Below are positions 7,611-16,636 of a stretch of DNA of 47,914 nt, in pieces. The notes beneath the pieces were generated by a model. That model did no database searches and was not told the origin of the DNA. It was given only the letters and a program-made list of their open reading frames with translations. Source of the DNA: CAYJBH01 sp964369445 (GTDB lineage: Bacteria > Bacillota > Clostridia > Oscillospirales > Ruminococcaceae); NCBI GenBank assembly GCA_964369445.1, contig CAYJFU010000007.1, positions 1 through 47,914 of the forward strand, read 5' to 3'. Within the stretch, counting starts at the first letter, position 1. Every line of letters begins with the position of its first letter. The position numbers were made by a program, and so were the translations under genes.

Positions 7611-10367
7611 TTACTTTATAAACATTTTCAACGTTATCGCTTTGTAGGGCAACACCTCTATCGTCACACTGCAGTCGCTGACGTTGAGTTGCTGTGTGCA
7701 TGCCTCGTCCATGTTGGACAGCCACACCTGTTTGAACATGGGGCTGAGCGCAATGCGACAGTCGGTTTTAATGCCCTGATTTTCATAAAATCTCAGTATG
7801 TAGGCATCCCCCTCGTAGGAGAGTTTAAATGCCGACAGTTGGATGTTGTGCTCGTCAAATGCAAACGGTGCGGCTATGCCGGTGGCATCGGTATCGGGTT
7901 TCACATTGTCGCGAACGGCATGTGCCACCGCCGGATACATAAATGCGTTTGCCTGCTCGATAAACGGAGCCGCCTTTTCATTGTTTGGAGTATAGGGGAT
8001 GTACGACCACTCAAATTCCTGCATACCGAGGCACTGTGCGCCCGGTGTTGCAAACGGCCAAGCCGCGTGGTTTGTACGTTGCATGGTATTGATGCGTGTC
8101 ATAAGCTCCACACCACGCAAGAGTGTCAGACGGACATCGACACATTTTGTGCGCGGATTAATATCCGCTTCATAGTCGTAAATGCCTTTGGTGACGACGG
8201 CAAGTCCGCGTTTTTCGCCCTGTACCGCAACCCACTCCCTAAACGGTAGTTGTTGTGTAAACGGTTGTTCCCACGGCTCTATCTCCTGCGGTTTTACAAT
8301 GGGTCTGTCCAGTATGGCAAGGTGCCCCTGTGAGCGCACGAAGTCGGACTGTATGCCTGTGCTGACCGCAAGGCGCACACGGTGATCCTTTGCCGTGTTG
8401 TCGATTGTAACCTTGACATCGACGCGTGGCACCGACGCTGTGAGCGTGACACCTATCGTGACGGGCATGTCGATTCTTTCAGCACTGCGAACGTCGCCGT
8501 TCAACCTGCGCGGCACGTTCATAATTCCATTCAGCTCCGCTGTGATCGCAACCAGCCCCGTCTGTTTAAATGAGAGGGTGAAATCGCTTTTTGTCGACAG
8601 AATTTCTTCCGATGGCAACCATGACGGGGAGTAATCCCACACGTCACCGGCATCTTCATTCTCTTCAAGAACATTTAAGTTGCGGTACCACTCACCGCTG
8701 TTTTTATCCAGTATGTCAATTACAGCGTTTTTAAACTCGACACGCAGATGAGCGTTCTCGATAAAGTTTTCACCGTGCTTTAGATCGGTTTCAACCTCTA
8801 TTGCTTGCTCCACAAACTCCGCCTTAAGTGAGGATACGGCGTTTTTGTCAAACTGTCCTAGCACCGTGACCTTTTGGAACATAGCATGTGGAAATGTCTC
8901 GTTGCGTGGCATGTCGTTGCTGTTACGCCCAATGGGGTCTCTCGGAGCAACCTGCGAAGGCAGTATATTGCCCTGCGCATCCTTGATGACAACATCGCGA
9001 CTTCTGAGCGGCAACCACACCTCAACCGGTTGTTGTACAGCCGATGATGGAGAATAGACAATTACCGTCTTGTCCGGCGCGTTCGGGTCATGTGCGATAT
9101 TCTTGCCCAAACATTTCATGGTCTCGTGAACAACACCGGTGCATATCTGCTTAACTGCGGAAAAGCGGCTTTCCATCTCGGTATGAACTTCGTCGACACC
9201 TGTGCCATGAATGGAGTCGTGCGACGCGTTTATCATTAGCAGTTCCCATGCCTCGTCAAGATAGCGTGCTTTGCGGTTGTAGCCGTAAAGTGTTGCTAGT
9301 GTTTCCAGTGGTTCTGCATAATGTTCGACAAGTGCCTCGGCGGCGAAGTTTTGACGTTTGAGGTAACTTCTTGTCGACAGCGCACCCAAAAGCAGTCCTT
9401 GGTATTTAGAGCCTAAAAGCTCAAAGTTATATTTAGTAGGCGACGTTGCTCGAGCGCGCACCGTTTCGGTGTACTGCTGGGCGGTGCCCATGACAAACTC
9501 AATGTCACCCTGTATCTCGTTTGCAAGTTTCACCACTTCACCAACGTTGATCTGTGGCGGCAGATGGTCAAAACCCACGATGATGGGAACGACACCCGAC
9601 GGATAACGATGCTGTATCCGCAGTGTGTTTTCGATAAAACTTTTTGCGGTTTTAAGTGGATTGGTGTGGTCGGCAAGCTGTTTGTGCCACTCGAATGACA
9701 GGTAGCCGTTATAATAAGGTATGTCTCGCGGTTGTAATCCGTCTATGCCAAGGGAACAGTCGAGTATGCCGTCAAGTGGCTCACCAAGTTGTTGCGGCAC
9801 CTTGTCAAAAAGGTCAAATCCGCCGGTGTAACTCTCACGGAAGTGGCTGACAAGTACGTTAGAACCATCAAGCCCCTCATATAAAAATTCGTCGGGATGA
9901 CCGCCGGCAACCTCAGGCATACCACGCATAAACATAAGGCTGTCAATGTCAAAGTTGCCTAGTATCTGCGGTAACTGTCGCGGATGACCGAAGTTATCCG
10001 GCAGATAACCTGCCCTCATATAGCCACCAAACTTTTGAGAAAGTCTTTTGCCATAAAGGCAGTTGCGTATCATCGACTCAGCACTGGGCAACCACTCGTC
10101 AAACTGAGTAAAAAACGGCCCTATAGTCAATTTGCCGTCGGCAACATACTTTTTAAAAAGTTTCTCGTCCTGTGGCATTACATCGAGATATTCTTTAAGA
10201 GGGTAGTATTGACCATCCAGTATGTAGGTTTTAAAGTCCTCGCGTTGTGCCGCGATCTTCAACTGCTCCAGAGCCTCTACTGTCCAAAAGCGATAGCTTT
10301 TCATCGGCATATACCACTCAATATCCAGATGGCCTGCGGTCATTATAATTGCTTTCAACTTACTCAT
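7611..10367 (-). CDS. Glycoside hydrolase family 38 alpha-mannosidase
   Basis: A 918-residue protein without a signal peptide, so cytoplasmic. The GH38 catalytic domain begins at once: GHLDIEW carries the zinc ligands His13 and Asp15, YLPDNFGHPRQLPQIL holds the nucleophile Asp124, and NASHDSIHGTG supplies a further zinc His. The middle and C-terminal beta domains are intact (ERIDMPVTIGVTL; ECAWPFATP-like region). Family members hydrolyse alpha-mannosides with retention; the exact linkage, or a mannosylglycerate substrate as in MngB, cannot be read from sequence. It is the first gene of the leftward run and would release mannose from imported mannosides for the downstream isomerase. A second, more distant GH38 gene lies at 40465. 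Confidence 0.92.
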   Translation of the reverse strand: MSKLKAIIMTAGHLDIEWYMPMKSYRFWTVEALEQLKIAAQREDFKTYILDGQYYPLKEYLDVMPQDEKLFKKYVADGKLTIGPFFTQFDEWLPSAESMIRNCLYGKRLSQKFGGYMRAGYLPDNFGHPRQLPQILGNFDIDSLMFMRGMPEVAGGHPDEFLYEGLDGSNVLVSHFRESYTGGFDLFDKVPQQLGEPLDGILDCSLGIDGLQPRDIPYYNGYLSFEWHKQLADHTNPLKTAKSFIENTLRIQHRYPSGVVPIIVGFDHLPPQINVGEVVKLANEIQGDIEFVMGTAQQYTETVRARATSPTKYNFELLGSKYQGLLLGALSTRSYLKRQNFAAEALVEHYAEPLETLATLYGYNRKARYLDEAWELLMINASHDSIHGTGVDEVHTEMESRFSAVKQICTGVVHETMKCLGKNIAHDPNAPDKTVIVYSPSSAVQQPVEVWLPLRSRDVVIKDAQGNILPSQVAPRDPIGRNSNDMPRNETFPHAMFQKVTVLGQFDKNAVSSLKAEFVEQAIEVETDLKHGENFIENAHLRVEFKNAVIDILDKNSGEWYRNLNVLEENEDAGDVWDYSPSWLPSEEILSTKSDFTLSFKQTGLVAITAELNGIMNVPRRLNGDVRSAERIDMPVTIGVTLTASVPRVDVKVTIDNTAKDHRVRLAVSTGIQSDFVRSQGHLAILDRPIVKPQEIEPWEQPFTQQLPFREWVAVQGEKRGLAVVTKGIYDYEADINPRTKCVDVRLTLLRGVELMTRINTMQRTNHAAWPFATPGAQCLGMQEFEWSYIPYTPNNEKAAPFIEQANAFMYPAVAHAVRDNVKPDTDATGIAAPFAFDEHNIQLSAFKLSYEGDAYILRFYENQGIKTDCRIALSPMFKQVWLSNMDEACTQQLNVSDCSVTIEVLPYKAITLKMFIK

Positions 10368-10389
10368 ATCAACCTCGAAAATTAAAGGG

Positions 10390-10407
10390 TTTTAAATCGT
10401 TTTAAAA
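10390..10407. promoter_or_regulatory. LacI-type operator candidate (proximal)
   Basis: TTTTAAATCGTTTTAAAA is an 18-bp palindrome with a central CG and one mismatched pair. It lies 22 bases before the mannosidase start and downstream of the predicted leftward promoter, where a bound repressor could block elongation. A central CG flanked by A/T arms is the usual LacI-family operator form. Confidence 0.55.
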
Positions 10408-10440
10408 TTAAAATATTCAAAATTTGTATTCTTTAAGGGT

Positions 10441-10469
10441 ATATTATCACATTTATTTCATAAAATCAA
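10441..10469 (-). promoter_or_regulatory. Predicted promoter of the mannoside operon
   Basis: On the minus strand, TTGATT (10464-10469) is followed after 17 bases by TAATAT (10441-10446), with a TG one base upstream of the -10 element (extended -10). The two LacI-type palindromes lie on either side. Confidence 0.5.
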
Positions 10470-10490
10470 GTAGTTTTCAGAGTTTTTTTA

Positions 10491-10520
10491 AAATTAATTT
10501 GAAACGCTTTAAATTAATTT
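10491..10520. promoter_or_regulatory. LacI-type operator candidate (distal)
   Basis: A 30-bp palindrome centred on the CG at 10505-10506, with 13 of 15 pairs matching; the core reads TTTGAAACGCTTTAAA. It resembles LacI-family and CcpA-type (cre) sites, so catabolite control is an alternative. The rest of 10521-10756 shows no gene or other structure that I can support. Confidence 0.55.
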
Positions 10521-10756
10521 TAAAAATGGCTTCAGCTTAGCTTGTTTGAACAGTGATGTTACACCATTGCTCTAGAAAAAATCGGATAATACCATATTTT
10601 CACTTAAAGATGCTTTAATAAGTTGTACGAGTAAAGTGTCCGGGTACTCCCCCTCCTTAATAGGCGAAATTTCAAAATGGCAATACTACATTGCTTTTCA
10701 AGTCCGTCGACTATAGAAATACCAACACCAACACTATCCGGCAAAGGAAGCGTGAT

Positions 10757-10791
10757 CTTTAAATACAAATTACAGATGCTTGTATTTAAAG
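10757..10791. repeat. 12-bp perfect inverted repeat upstream of the xyloside importer promoter
   Basis: CTTTAAATACAA (10757-10768) and its exact complement (10780-10791) flank an 11-base spacer. A smaller palindrome, ATATATC-GCT-GATATAT, follows at 10809-10825. Both lie upstream of the -35 element and may bind a regulator. Confidence 0.5.
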
Positions 10792-10857
10792 TTACAGCAA
10801 TATCACCAATATATCGCTGATATATCTGTGACGTTAGCCAAAAGTGATGTGTTAGTA

Positions 10858-10886
10858 TTGACATCACCTACGAAATTGGCTAATAT
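10858..10886 (+). promoter_or_regulatory. Predicted promoter of the xyloside/galactoside operon
   Basis: TTGACA (10858-10863), a 17-base spacer and TAATAT (10881-10886). It lies 52 bases before the binding-protein start codon. Confidence 0.6.
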
Positions 10887-10895
10887 GTACGTACA
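10886..10895. promoter_or_regulatory. AraR-like operator core
   Basis: TGTACGTACA is the exact 10-bp core of the Bacillus AraR consensus ATTTGTACGTACAAAT, and it overlaps the end of the -10 element and the expected transcription start. A half-site, GTACAATTT, follows at 10902-10910. An araR gene is present at 22002. Confidence 0.6.
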
Positions 10896-10938
10896 GCGAA
10901 AGTACAATTTACACACAAGTTTAAGGAGGATTGACAAA

Positions 10939-12348
10939 ATGAAACGTAAACTACTAGCATTATTGACGGCTATATTGGTGTGCATGTCATTTTTAGTGGC
11001 TTGCTCAGCACCAGAGCCGGCCGAGCCGGCCGAACAACCTACTGAATCCGCAAGCGAGGCAACATCCGAGTCGGCAGAATCAGGTTCCATCAATGAGGGC
11101 ATGGAAGTAATGGGCGATAATCTAAAGTATGACCCCACAGTACCCGTTAATAACGGAGAGCCTATCGAAATTGATATGTGGTCTTGGCAGCTGTTTGATG
11201 CATATCAAGGTCTTATCGACAGATACACAGCTATACATCCCAACGTTACCATCAACCTCATCGAGCAACCGTGGGATGACTATTTCACAAAGTTGCCGCT
11301 TGCACTCGACACCGATGAAGCCCCCGGGCTTTTCGCAGTGCACGAGAGCTATCACGACAACCTTATCAATTACATGGCTCCGCTTGAAATGTCACTGGAC
11401 GAGCTCAGAGCAGACTTTGACGGCATCGACGGCAAGCTCATCGACGGCGAACTATACTATATGGACTACGCTATGATGACTGCGGTACTGTTCTACAACA
11501 CCGACATGTTTGAGGCAGCAGGTCTTACAGAGGAAGATATTCCCACAACATGGGATGAAGTTATCGACGTTGCTAAAAAACTGACTATAAGAGACGAAAA
11601 TGGTGAACTTGTACAAGCAGGTTTCAACTGGAACTACAGCGGACACCAAATTCTTATGGGTCTTAACTACCAACTCGGTCAGAACATGTTTAACGAAGAC
11701 AAGCAGACTGTTTCTTTAAACAACCCCGCATTCAACGAAATGCTCCAATACTTTGTTGACCTTTACCGTGTACACGAAGTCGGCGATGAGGACTTCGGCG
11801 AGGCAGACTTTATGAGCCTGGGAGAGGGCAGAACAGCAATGGTTATCGGCTGGGGCTGGATAGGCGGAACGCTTGACTACAGTTACCCCGACCTCAACTG
11901 GAGCAGTGCTCAAATCCCGCTCTGGACTGAAGATCCCTATGCACTGGGTCGTTACGGCGGTCAGAACTCTTTCGGTATCGGCAAAAACGCTTCCCCCGAA
12001 GTTCAGGCAGTTGCGCAGGATATAATGAGATTTAGCCTTGTTGATGATGAGTTCCAGATTGACTATGCAATCGGCGCAAACTCTTTCCCGACAAAAAAAT
12101 CTCTTGCTGACAACGAAGAGCTTTTAGCACATCCCACACTTGCAGCGCTTGCAGGCAAGGTTGACCAGTATGTTAACCCGGGTATGTTCCCCGCAACATA
12201 CGAAAACAATCTTAAAGTTGCTGTAGAAAATGTTATCTACAACGACATGGCCATCGACGAGGCACTGCAACAGGCTGAAGAAGCCATCAATGCAGATCTA
12301 GAGACGATAGACTTTACCTCCATCGAAGATCAGTACGTACCACAATAA
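10939..12348 (+). CDS. ABC transporter sugar-binding lipoprotein (xyloside/galactoside module)
   Basis: A family-1 extracellular binding protein of 469 residues. The open frame extends back to 10780, but the ATG at 10939 follows AAGGAGGA and starts a clean lipoprotein signal peptide (MKRKLLALLTAILV, lipobox LVAC, Cys 22), so that start is used. A long Glu/Ser/Pro linker tethers the mature domain, which carries the usual hinge and closing motifs (IEIDMWSWQLFDAY, MVIGWGWIGGTL). It is the first gene of an operon with two permeases, a GH31 and two GH36-type glycosidases, so alpha-xylosyl or alpha-galactosyl oligosaccharides are likely ligands. The promoter carries an AraR-like site. A strong hairpin follows the stop codon. 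Confidence 0.92.
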   Translation: MKRKLLALLTAILVCMSFLVACSAPEPAEPAEQPTESASEATSESAESGSINEGMEVMGDNLKYDPTVPVNNGEPIEIDMWSWQLFDAYQGLIDRYTAIHPNVTINLIEQPWDDYFTKLPLALDTDEAPGLFAVHESYHDNLINYMAPLEMSLDELRADFDGIDGKLIDGELYYMDYAMMTAVLFYNTDMFEAAGLTEEDIPTTWDEVIDVAKKLTIRDENGELVQAGFNWNYSGHQILMGLNYQLGQNMFNEDKQTVSLNNPAFNEMLQYFVDLYRVHEVGDEDFGEADFMSLGEGRTAMVIGWGWIGGTLDYSYPDLNWSSAQIPLWTEDPYALGRYGGQNSFGIGKNASPEVQAVAQDIMRFSLVDDEFQIDYAIGANSFPTKKSLADNEELLAHPTLAALAGKVDQYVNPGMFPATYENNLKVAVENVIYNDMAIDEALQQAEEAINADLETIDFTSIEDQYVPQ

Positions 12349-12393
12349 AAATATATCAATAGGGGTTTGCAGCATCAAAGCCAAATCGCAAAA

Positions 12394-12436
12394 TTTGGAG
12401 TACTTCCCCCGCCTCCGGCGGGAGAAGTACTCCAAA
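12394..12436 (+). repeat. C-rich-arm hairpin after the binding-protein gene
   Basis: A 20-bp stem with one mismatch (12394-12413 with 12417-12436, loop TCC). Weak flanking inverted repeats (AGGGGT at 12361 and its complement near 12485) bracket it. It lies in the spacer between binding-protein and permease genes. Confidence 0.75.
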
Positions 12437-12515
12437 ACACATAAGAGCATTGTGCAATTTGACAATAATTTACACAAATGCTACTACCCCTTTATTATAA
12501 AAAGAGGTGTTTAGA

Positions 12516-13391
12516 GTGTTTAAAAAGAGAAGTCTGCAAAGTAGCAGTGAAGTTGTTTTACGTAATTTGGTTCTGTTTTTTCTAATTATGTTTTATGCAG
12601 TGTTCGTAATAATGTCAATAGGCATTGCATTTGTAGGTAGTTTCCATGTTTGGAATCCTCTCAGAGGAACATTTGAGTTTAACGGCATAGAGAACTACGT
12701 CCGATTGTTTGCAGACCCATTGCTTGTATCGTCGCTGTTTAATACGGTTATTTTTGCGCTAATATCGGTGCTTTTTAGAATTATATTCGGACTCGGGATA
12801 GCAGTTATGTTGTACTCGCGCCTTTCAAGAGCAAAAATATTCTACAGAACCGTGTTCTACATGCCCACCATTACACCGCTTATTGCCGTTGCTTTTGTAT
12901 GGACAATGATGCTTGACCCCGAAGTCGGCCCCATAAACGAGATCCTCAATACTAACATAAACTGGCTAAACGAGCCGTCGACTGCTATGCTGTCGGTAAT
13001 AGCAATGACAATTTGGAAAGACTTCGGTTATGCTGTCGTTATGTTTTTAGCAGGTCTCATATCGCTACCCAAGGATTGCTTTGAGGCGGCGGAAATAGAC
13101 GGCGCTAACGCACGTCAAGTTTTTACATACATTACGCTTCCACTGTTGCAACCCACCATGCTGTTTGTTGTCATCACCTCGCTTATCGGCTACTTTCAGG
13201 CTTACATACAGATATTAATTATGACAGAGGGCGGTCCGGGCACCGTTACCTACACACTTCCCTATATGATTTATGAGGAAGCATTCGAAAACTACAACTT
13301 TGGATATGCGTCCGCTATATCGTTTGTGCTGTTTGTATTGGTTTCCATAGTGAGTGCAATTTCCTTTAAAACCATTTATAAGGATAGATAG
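12516..13391 (+). CDS. Carbohydrate ABC transporter permease, MalF type
   Basis: A 291-residue membrane protein from the GTG at 12516. An in-frame GTG at 12507 is open too, but the ribosome-binding site AGAGG overlaps it and stands eight bases before 12516. Hydrophobic segments begin with LVLFFLIMFYAVFVIMSIGI. The EAA loop is FEAAEIDGANARQVFTYITL, and GPGTVTYTLPYMIYEEAF is the family C-terminal motif. It pairs with the MalG-type subunit that follows after 10 bases. Placed after the hairpin that separates it from the binding-protein gene. Confidence 0.92.
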   Translation: MFKKRSLQSSSEVVLRNLVLFFLIMFYAVFVIMSIGIAFVGSFHVWNPLRGTFEFNGIENYVRLFADPLLVSSLFNTVIFALISVLFRIIFGLGIAVMLYSRLSRAKIFYRTVFYMPTITPLIAVAFVWTMMLDPEVGPINEILNTNINWLNEPSTAMLSVIAMTIWKDFGYAVVMFLAGLISLPKDCFEAAEIDGANARQVFTYITLPLLQPTMLFVVITSLIGYFQAYIQILIMTEGGPGTVTYTLPYMIYEEAFENYNFGYASAISFVLFVLVSIVSAISFKTIYKDR

Positions 13392-13401
13392 GGGTGGAAT
13401 T

Positions 13402-14223
13402 ATGAGATTAAAAATATCAAAAATTACTTTAAATGTGGCACTTGCCGTAATGGGTCTGTTGACACTGTACCCTTTTGCGTGGATGCTTGCATCTTCATTT
13501 AAATCCAACGCAGAGATAAACGCGTTTGAGCAGACATTTTTCCCCGTGGACTTCACGTTTGAAAACTACATCTCAATGAATACCAATTTTGACTTTGTCA
13601 GGTTTTTCACAAACAGCTTGTTTATAGCTATCGTAACCACAGCTATTATCTGTTACACAAGCACAATAAGCGGGTTTGTACTGAGTAAGTACAAATTCAA
13701 GGGCAGAGATGTCATATTCAGCTTTATACTTGCCACAATGATGATACCCTGGGCAGTTACAATTATACCGCGATACACCATTGTGCGCGAGCTACAATGG
13801 ATTGACAGCTATATAGCGCTTATAGTGCCGGCTATTTTCAGCGGTTTCGGTATATTTATGCTGAGGCAGTACTGTAGTACCATACCAGACGACCTAATTG
13901 AGGCGGCACGTATCGACGGCGTTAACGAGTTTAGCCTTTTCCACAAAATAATTTTCCCGCTTTGCAAAAACGCTATCTCCAGCATCGCCATATTCCAGTT
14001 TTTGTGGGCATGGGAGGACTTCTTGTGGCCGTTCATCATCATCAGCTCGGAAGAAAAGCAGCTATTGTCCGTCGGACTTAAACTGTTTAAGAGCCGTTAC
14101 AGCGTCGATTACGGCGGACTGTTTGCCGCAAGTGTTATATCCATTATCCCTGTTGTAATCGTTTACATTATATTCCAAAAGAGATTTGTCGAGGGCATAA
14201 CAGCCTCCGGCGTCAAAGGATAA
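13402..14223 (+). CDS. Carbohydrate ABC transporter permease, MalG type
   Basis: A 273-residue permease. The frame is open upstream to 13354 but the ATG at 13402 follows GGGGTGG and gives the standard N-terminus. Six membrane segments, the motif ASSFKSNAEI after the first, and an EAA loop IEAARIDGVNEFSLFHKIIF are visible. The C-terminal FVEGITASGVKG is the usual MalG-type tail. It completes the second importer; no ATPase is encoded nearby, so a shared MsmX-type ATPase is needed. Confidence 0.92.
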   Translation: MRLKISKITLNVALAVMGLLTLYPFAWMLASSFKSNAEINAFEQTFFPVDFTFENYISMNTNFDFVRFFTNSLFIAIVTTAIICYTSTISGFVLSKYKFKGRDVIFSFILATMMIPWAVTIIPRYTIVRELQWIDSYIALIVPAIFSGFGIFMLRQYCSTIPDDLIEAARIDGVNEFSLFHKIIFPLCKNAISSIAIFQFLWAWEDFLWPFIIISSEEKQLLSVGLKLFKSRYSVDYGGLFAASVISIIPVVIVYIIFQKRFVEGITASGVKG

Positions 14224-14246
14224 ATTATAGAGTTTAAAGGAGCGCT

Positions 14247-16541
14247 ATGCATATTGAGAATTATGACTATCTGGGCCAGGAGCTTGACATAAGCTCATAC
14301 TTTAATACCATCGGTAACTCATACTTTACCGTTGAAAACTTGGTAGACTTTGATGAAAGCACACTGACGGCCTGCGTAAGATTTACAAGAAAAGAACGGA
14401 AAGGTCGCCTTTCCTTCAGTATGTATACCTGCCCTTTTGAGGACTCCCAGTCATGGGAGTTCCCACCGGCTTACACTGACAGTCCGACGTACAAGGTGCA
14501 GTTTAGCTTTACCGCCGCCAACATTGTCAGGATGTCGACGTCTTTTCACTATGAGAGCCACGACAAAGACGACTCATTGATGTTGGACAGTGTTGCCGGT
14601 TACACCGATGTTACGGTACAGCGCACACAAGACGTTATTATGTTGAAAACGTCAGCGATAACGGTGGAGATTGCAACAAAGCTTTTTGCGGTCACTGTAA
14701 AGGATAACAGTGGCAAAGTGCTGACAAAAACTGTAAGTGCCGACGACAGCTACTGCCTGCAAAACTACAATCCATTGCCGCTGTCGTATGTGCGCAGTTC
14801 CGCCGACCTCAAAAAGCACAGCGCTTTTTCCATGCTCATCAGTCCCGACGAGCACTTTTACGGCTGTGGTGAGAGTTTTACAAGACTGGACAAGTTAGGA
14901 CAAAAAGTACACCTGTTTACAATAGATGCACAAGGTGTGCAGACAAACGGCATGTATAAGCCGGTACCTTTTTATATGAGCTCGAGGGGTTATGGTGTTT
15001 TCACACACACCTCAGCACCCGTTACACTGGATTTCGGCAACAGCTACAATGAGGCGCAGACTATATTCATTGGTGATGACAATGTTGATGTGTTCATTAT
15101 CGCCGGTACACCCAAAGAGATACTGGAGGGGTACACCGACCTGACGGGCAAATCCCCGACACCGGCGCTTTGGAGCTTTGGTCTTTGGATGGCGCGCATC
15201 ACCTATAAAGAAGAAACCGAGGTGCGCGAGGTTGCCGCCAAAATGCGCGAGCACAAAATCCCCTGCGATGTCATTCACCTTGACACCGGTTGGTTTGAAG
15301 AGGACTGGTGCTGTGACTATGAGTTTTCAAAGGAGCGTTTTGACTCACCACAAAACATGATAAAGGATGTCAAAGACGACGGCTATCACATCTCACTGTG
15401 GCAACTCCCATACTTTGGACCTAAAAACCCACGCTTTAACGAGATAATGTCCAAAGGCCTGCACGTCAAGGATGCCGACGGTCGCAGTCCTACCGATGAG
15501 CTGATACTGGACTTTTCTAACCCCGACACCGTCAAATGGTACTCTGAGACACTTGGCAAGCTGTTTGAGATGGGTGTTTCGGTTATAAAGGCGGATTTTG
15601 GCGAGGCGGCACCGCTTAAAGGGGTTTACCACTCGAAAAAATCCGGCAACATCGAGCACAATCTCTATCCGTTGCGCTACAATAAGGCGGTGCACGAGGC
15701 GACATCAAAGTATGTTGACAATGCCGTCATATGGGGCAGAAGCGCTTGGGCAGGCAGTCAGCGCTATCCGTTGCATTGGGGTGGAGACAGCGAAAACACA
15801 AATATGGGCATGTTGAGTAGTGTCAGGGGCGGACTGTCTTTCGGAATGTCGGGCTTTACCTACTGGAGCCATGACGTCGGCGGCTTTGTCAAGGTGACCC
15901 CCAAAGATCTGTACGCAAGATGGATGTTCTTTGGCATATTCTCATCACATATCCGTTGCCACGGTCAGGCGCCGAAAGAGCCGTGGGAGTTCGGTGACGA
16001 GTTCTTGGCACTGTACAGAAAACAGGTCAACTTACGCTATATGATGATGCCGTATATTTACGCTCATTCGGTATACTCATCACAAAAAGGCTACCCATTG
16101 CTCCGCTCGATGTTTTTCGAGTTTCCGCAGGATGCCAACTGCTTAAACCTTGAGGATCAGTATATGTTTGGCGGCGATATTCTGGTTGCACCACTGTTTG
16201 AAGAAGCCGCGACGCATAGAGATGTATACCTGCCAAAAGGCAACTGGATTGACCTTTTACATCCAAACGACATCTACGAGGGTGAAAAATGGCATAGCAT
16301 AGCGGCAAACGAGCTTTGCGGCGTGGCACTTGTAAGAGCCGGCGCGGTTATACCAATGGTAGATGTTGCACAGTGCACACGCGACATCGACTGGAACAGC
16401 ATGAAGTATCACCACTACACCACCGGCAAAGAGGCCATTTGCGGTATAGCATTAAACCCGTCGGATATGACTATTTTCGATGCCACTGAAAAAAGCCTTG
16501 ATACGGTGAGGGTTATAAAGCCGGATGTCACATTGGGGTAG
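14247..16541 (+). CDS. GH31 alpha-xylosidase (YicI-type)
   Basis: A 764-residue cytoplasmic glycosidase with no signal peptide. The N-terminal beta-sandwich is followed by a (beta/alpha)8 barrel. The nucleophile motif is IKADFGEAAP with Asp 450, and the acid/base is Asp 514 in LHWGGDSE; these match the KxDFGE and WGGD motifs of YicI-type alpha-xylosidases rather than the WxDMNE of alpha-glucosidases. The substrate would be isoprimeverose or other xyloglucan fragments, releasing D-xylose. Start codon ATG follows AAAGGAG. It directly follows the importer and precedes two GH36-type genes. A related GH31 activity such as sulfoquinovosidase is less likely given the motif and neighbours. Confidence 0.87.
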   Translation: MHIENYDYLGQELDISSYFNTIGNSYFTVENLVDFDESTLTACVRFTRKERKGRLSFSMYTCPFEDSQSWEFPPAYTDSPTYKVQFSFTAANIVRMSTSFHYESHDKDDSLMLDSVAGYTDVTVQRTQDVIMLKTSAITVEIATKLFAVTVKDNSGKVLTKTVSADDSYCLQNYNPLPLSYVRSSADLKKHSAFSMLISPDEHFYGCGESFTRLDKLGQKVHLFTIDAQGVQTNGMYKPVPFYMSSRGYGVFTHTSAPVTLDFGNSYNEAQTIFIGDDNVDVFIIAGTPKEILEGYTDLTGKSPTPALWSFGLWMARITYKEETEVREVAAKMREHKIPCDVIHLDTGWFEEDWCCDYEFSKERFDSPQNMIKDVKDDGYHISLWQLPYFGPKNPRFNEIMSKGLHVKDADGRSPTDELILDFSNPDTVKWYSETLGKLFEMGVSVIKADFGEAAPLKGVYHSKKSGNIEHNLYPLRYNKAVHEATSKYVDNAVIWGRSAWAGSQRYPLHWGGDSENTNMGMLSSVRGGLSFGMSGFTYWSHDVGGFVKVTPKDLYARWMFFGIFSSHIRCHGQAPKEPWEFGDEFLALYRKQVNLRYMMMPYIYAHSVYSSQKGYPLLRSMFFEFPQDANCLNLEDQYMFGGDILVAPLFEEAATHRDVYLPKGNWIDLLHPNDIYEGEKWHSIAANELCGVALVRAGAVIPMVDVAQCTRDIDWNSMKYHHYTTGKEAICGIALNPSDMTIFDATEKSLDTVRVIKPDVTLG

Positions 16542-16573
16542 GATTTATTGATCCTGATGTCAATCACCCCCCC

Positions 16574-16605
16574 GATTACTTCCCATTTCGTAGGGTTGGG
16601 TAATC
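16574..16605 (+). repeat. Imperfect C-rich-arm hairpin upstream of the broken GH36 gene
   Basis: GATTAC and GTAATC pair at the base (16574-16579 with 16600-16605), with an inner CCC/GGG. The preceding bases (GATGTCAATCACC) resemble those before the hairpin at 39453, so it is probably a decayed member of the same family. Confidence 0.45.
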
Positions 16606-16636
16606 AAAAACAAACACATTGCGTAGCAGGGGACTT

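Noticed and set aside
10604..10867. Minus-strand 87-codon ORF in the divergent control region
   Set aside because: It overlaps the promoter, operator and inverted repeat of the plus-strand operon, has no convincing ribosome-binding site, and shows no family motif I recognise.
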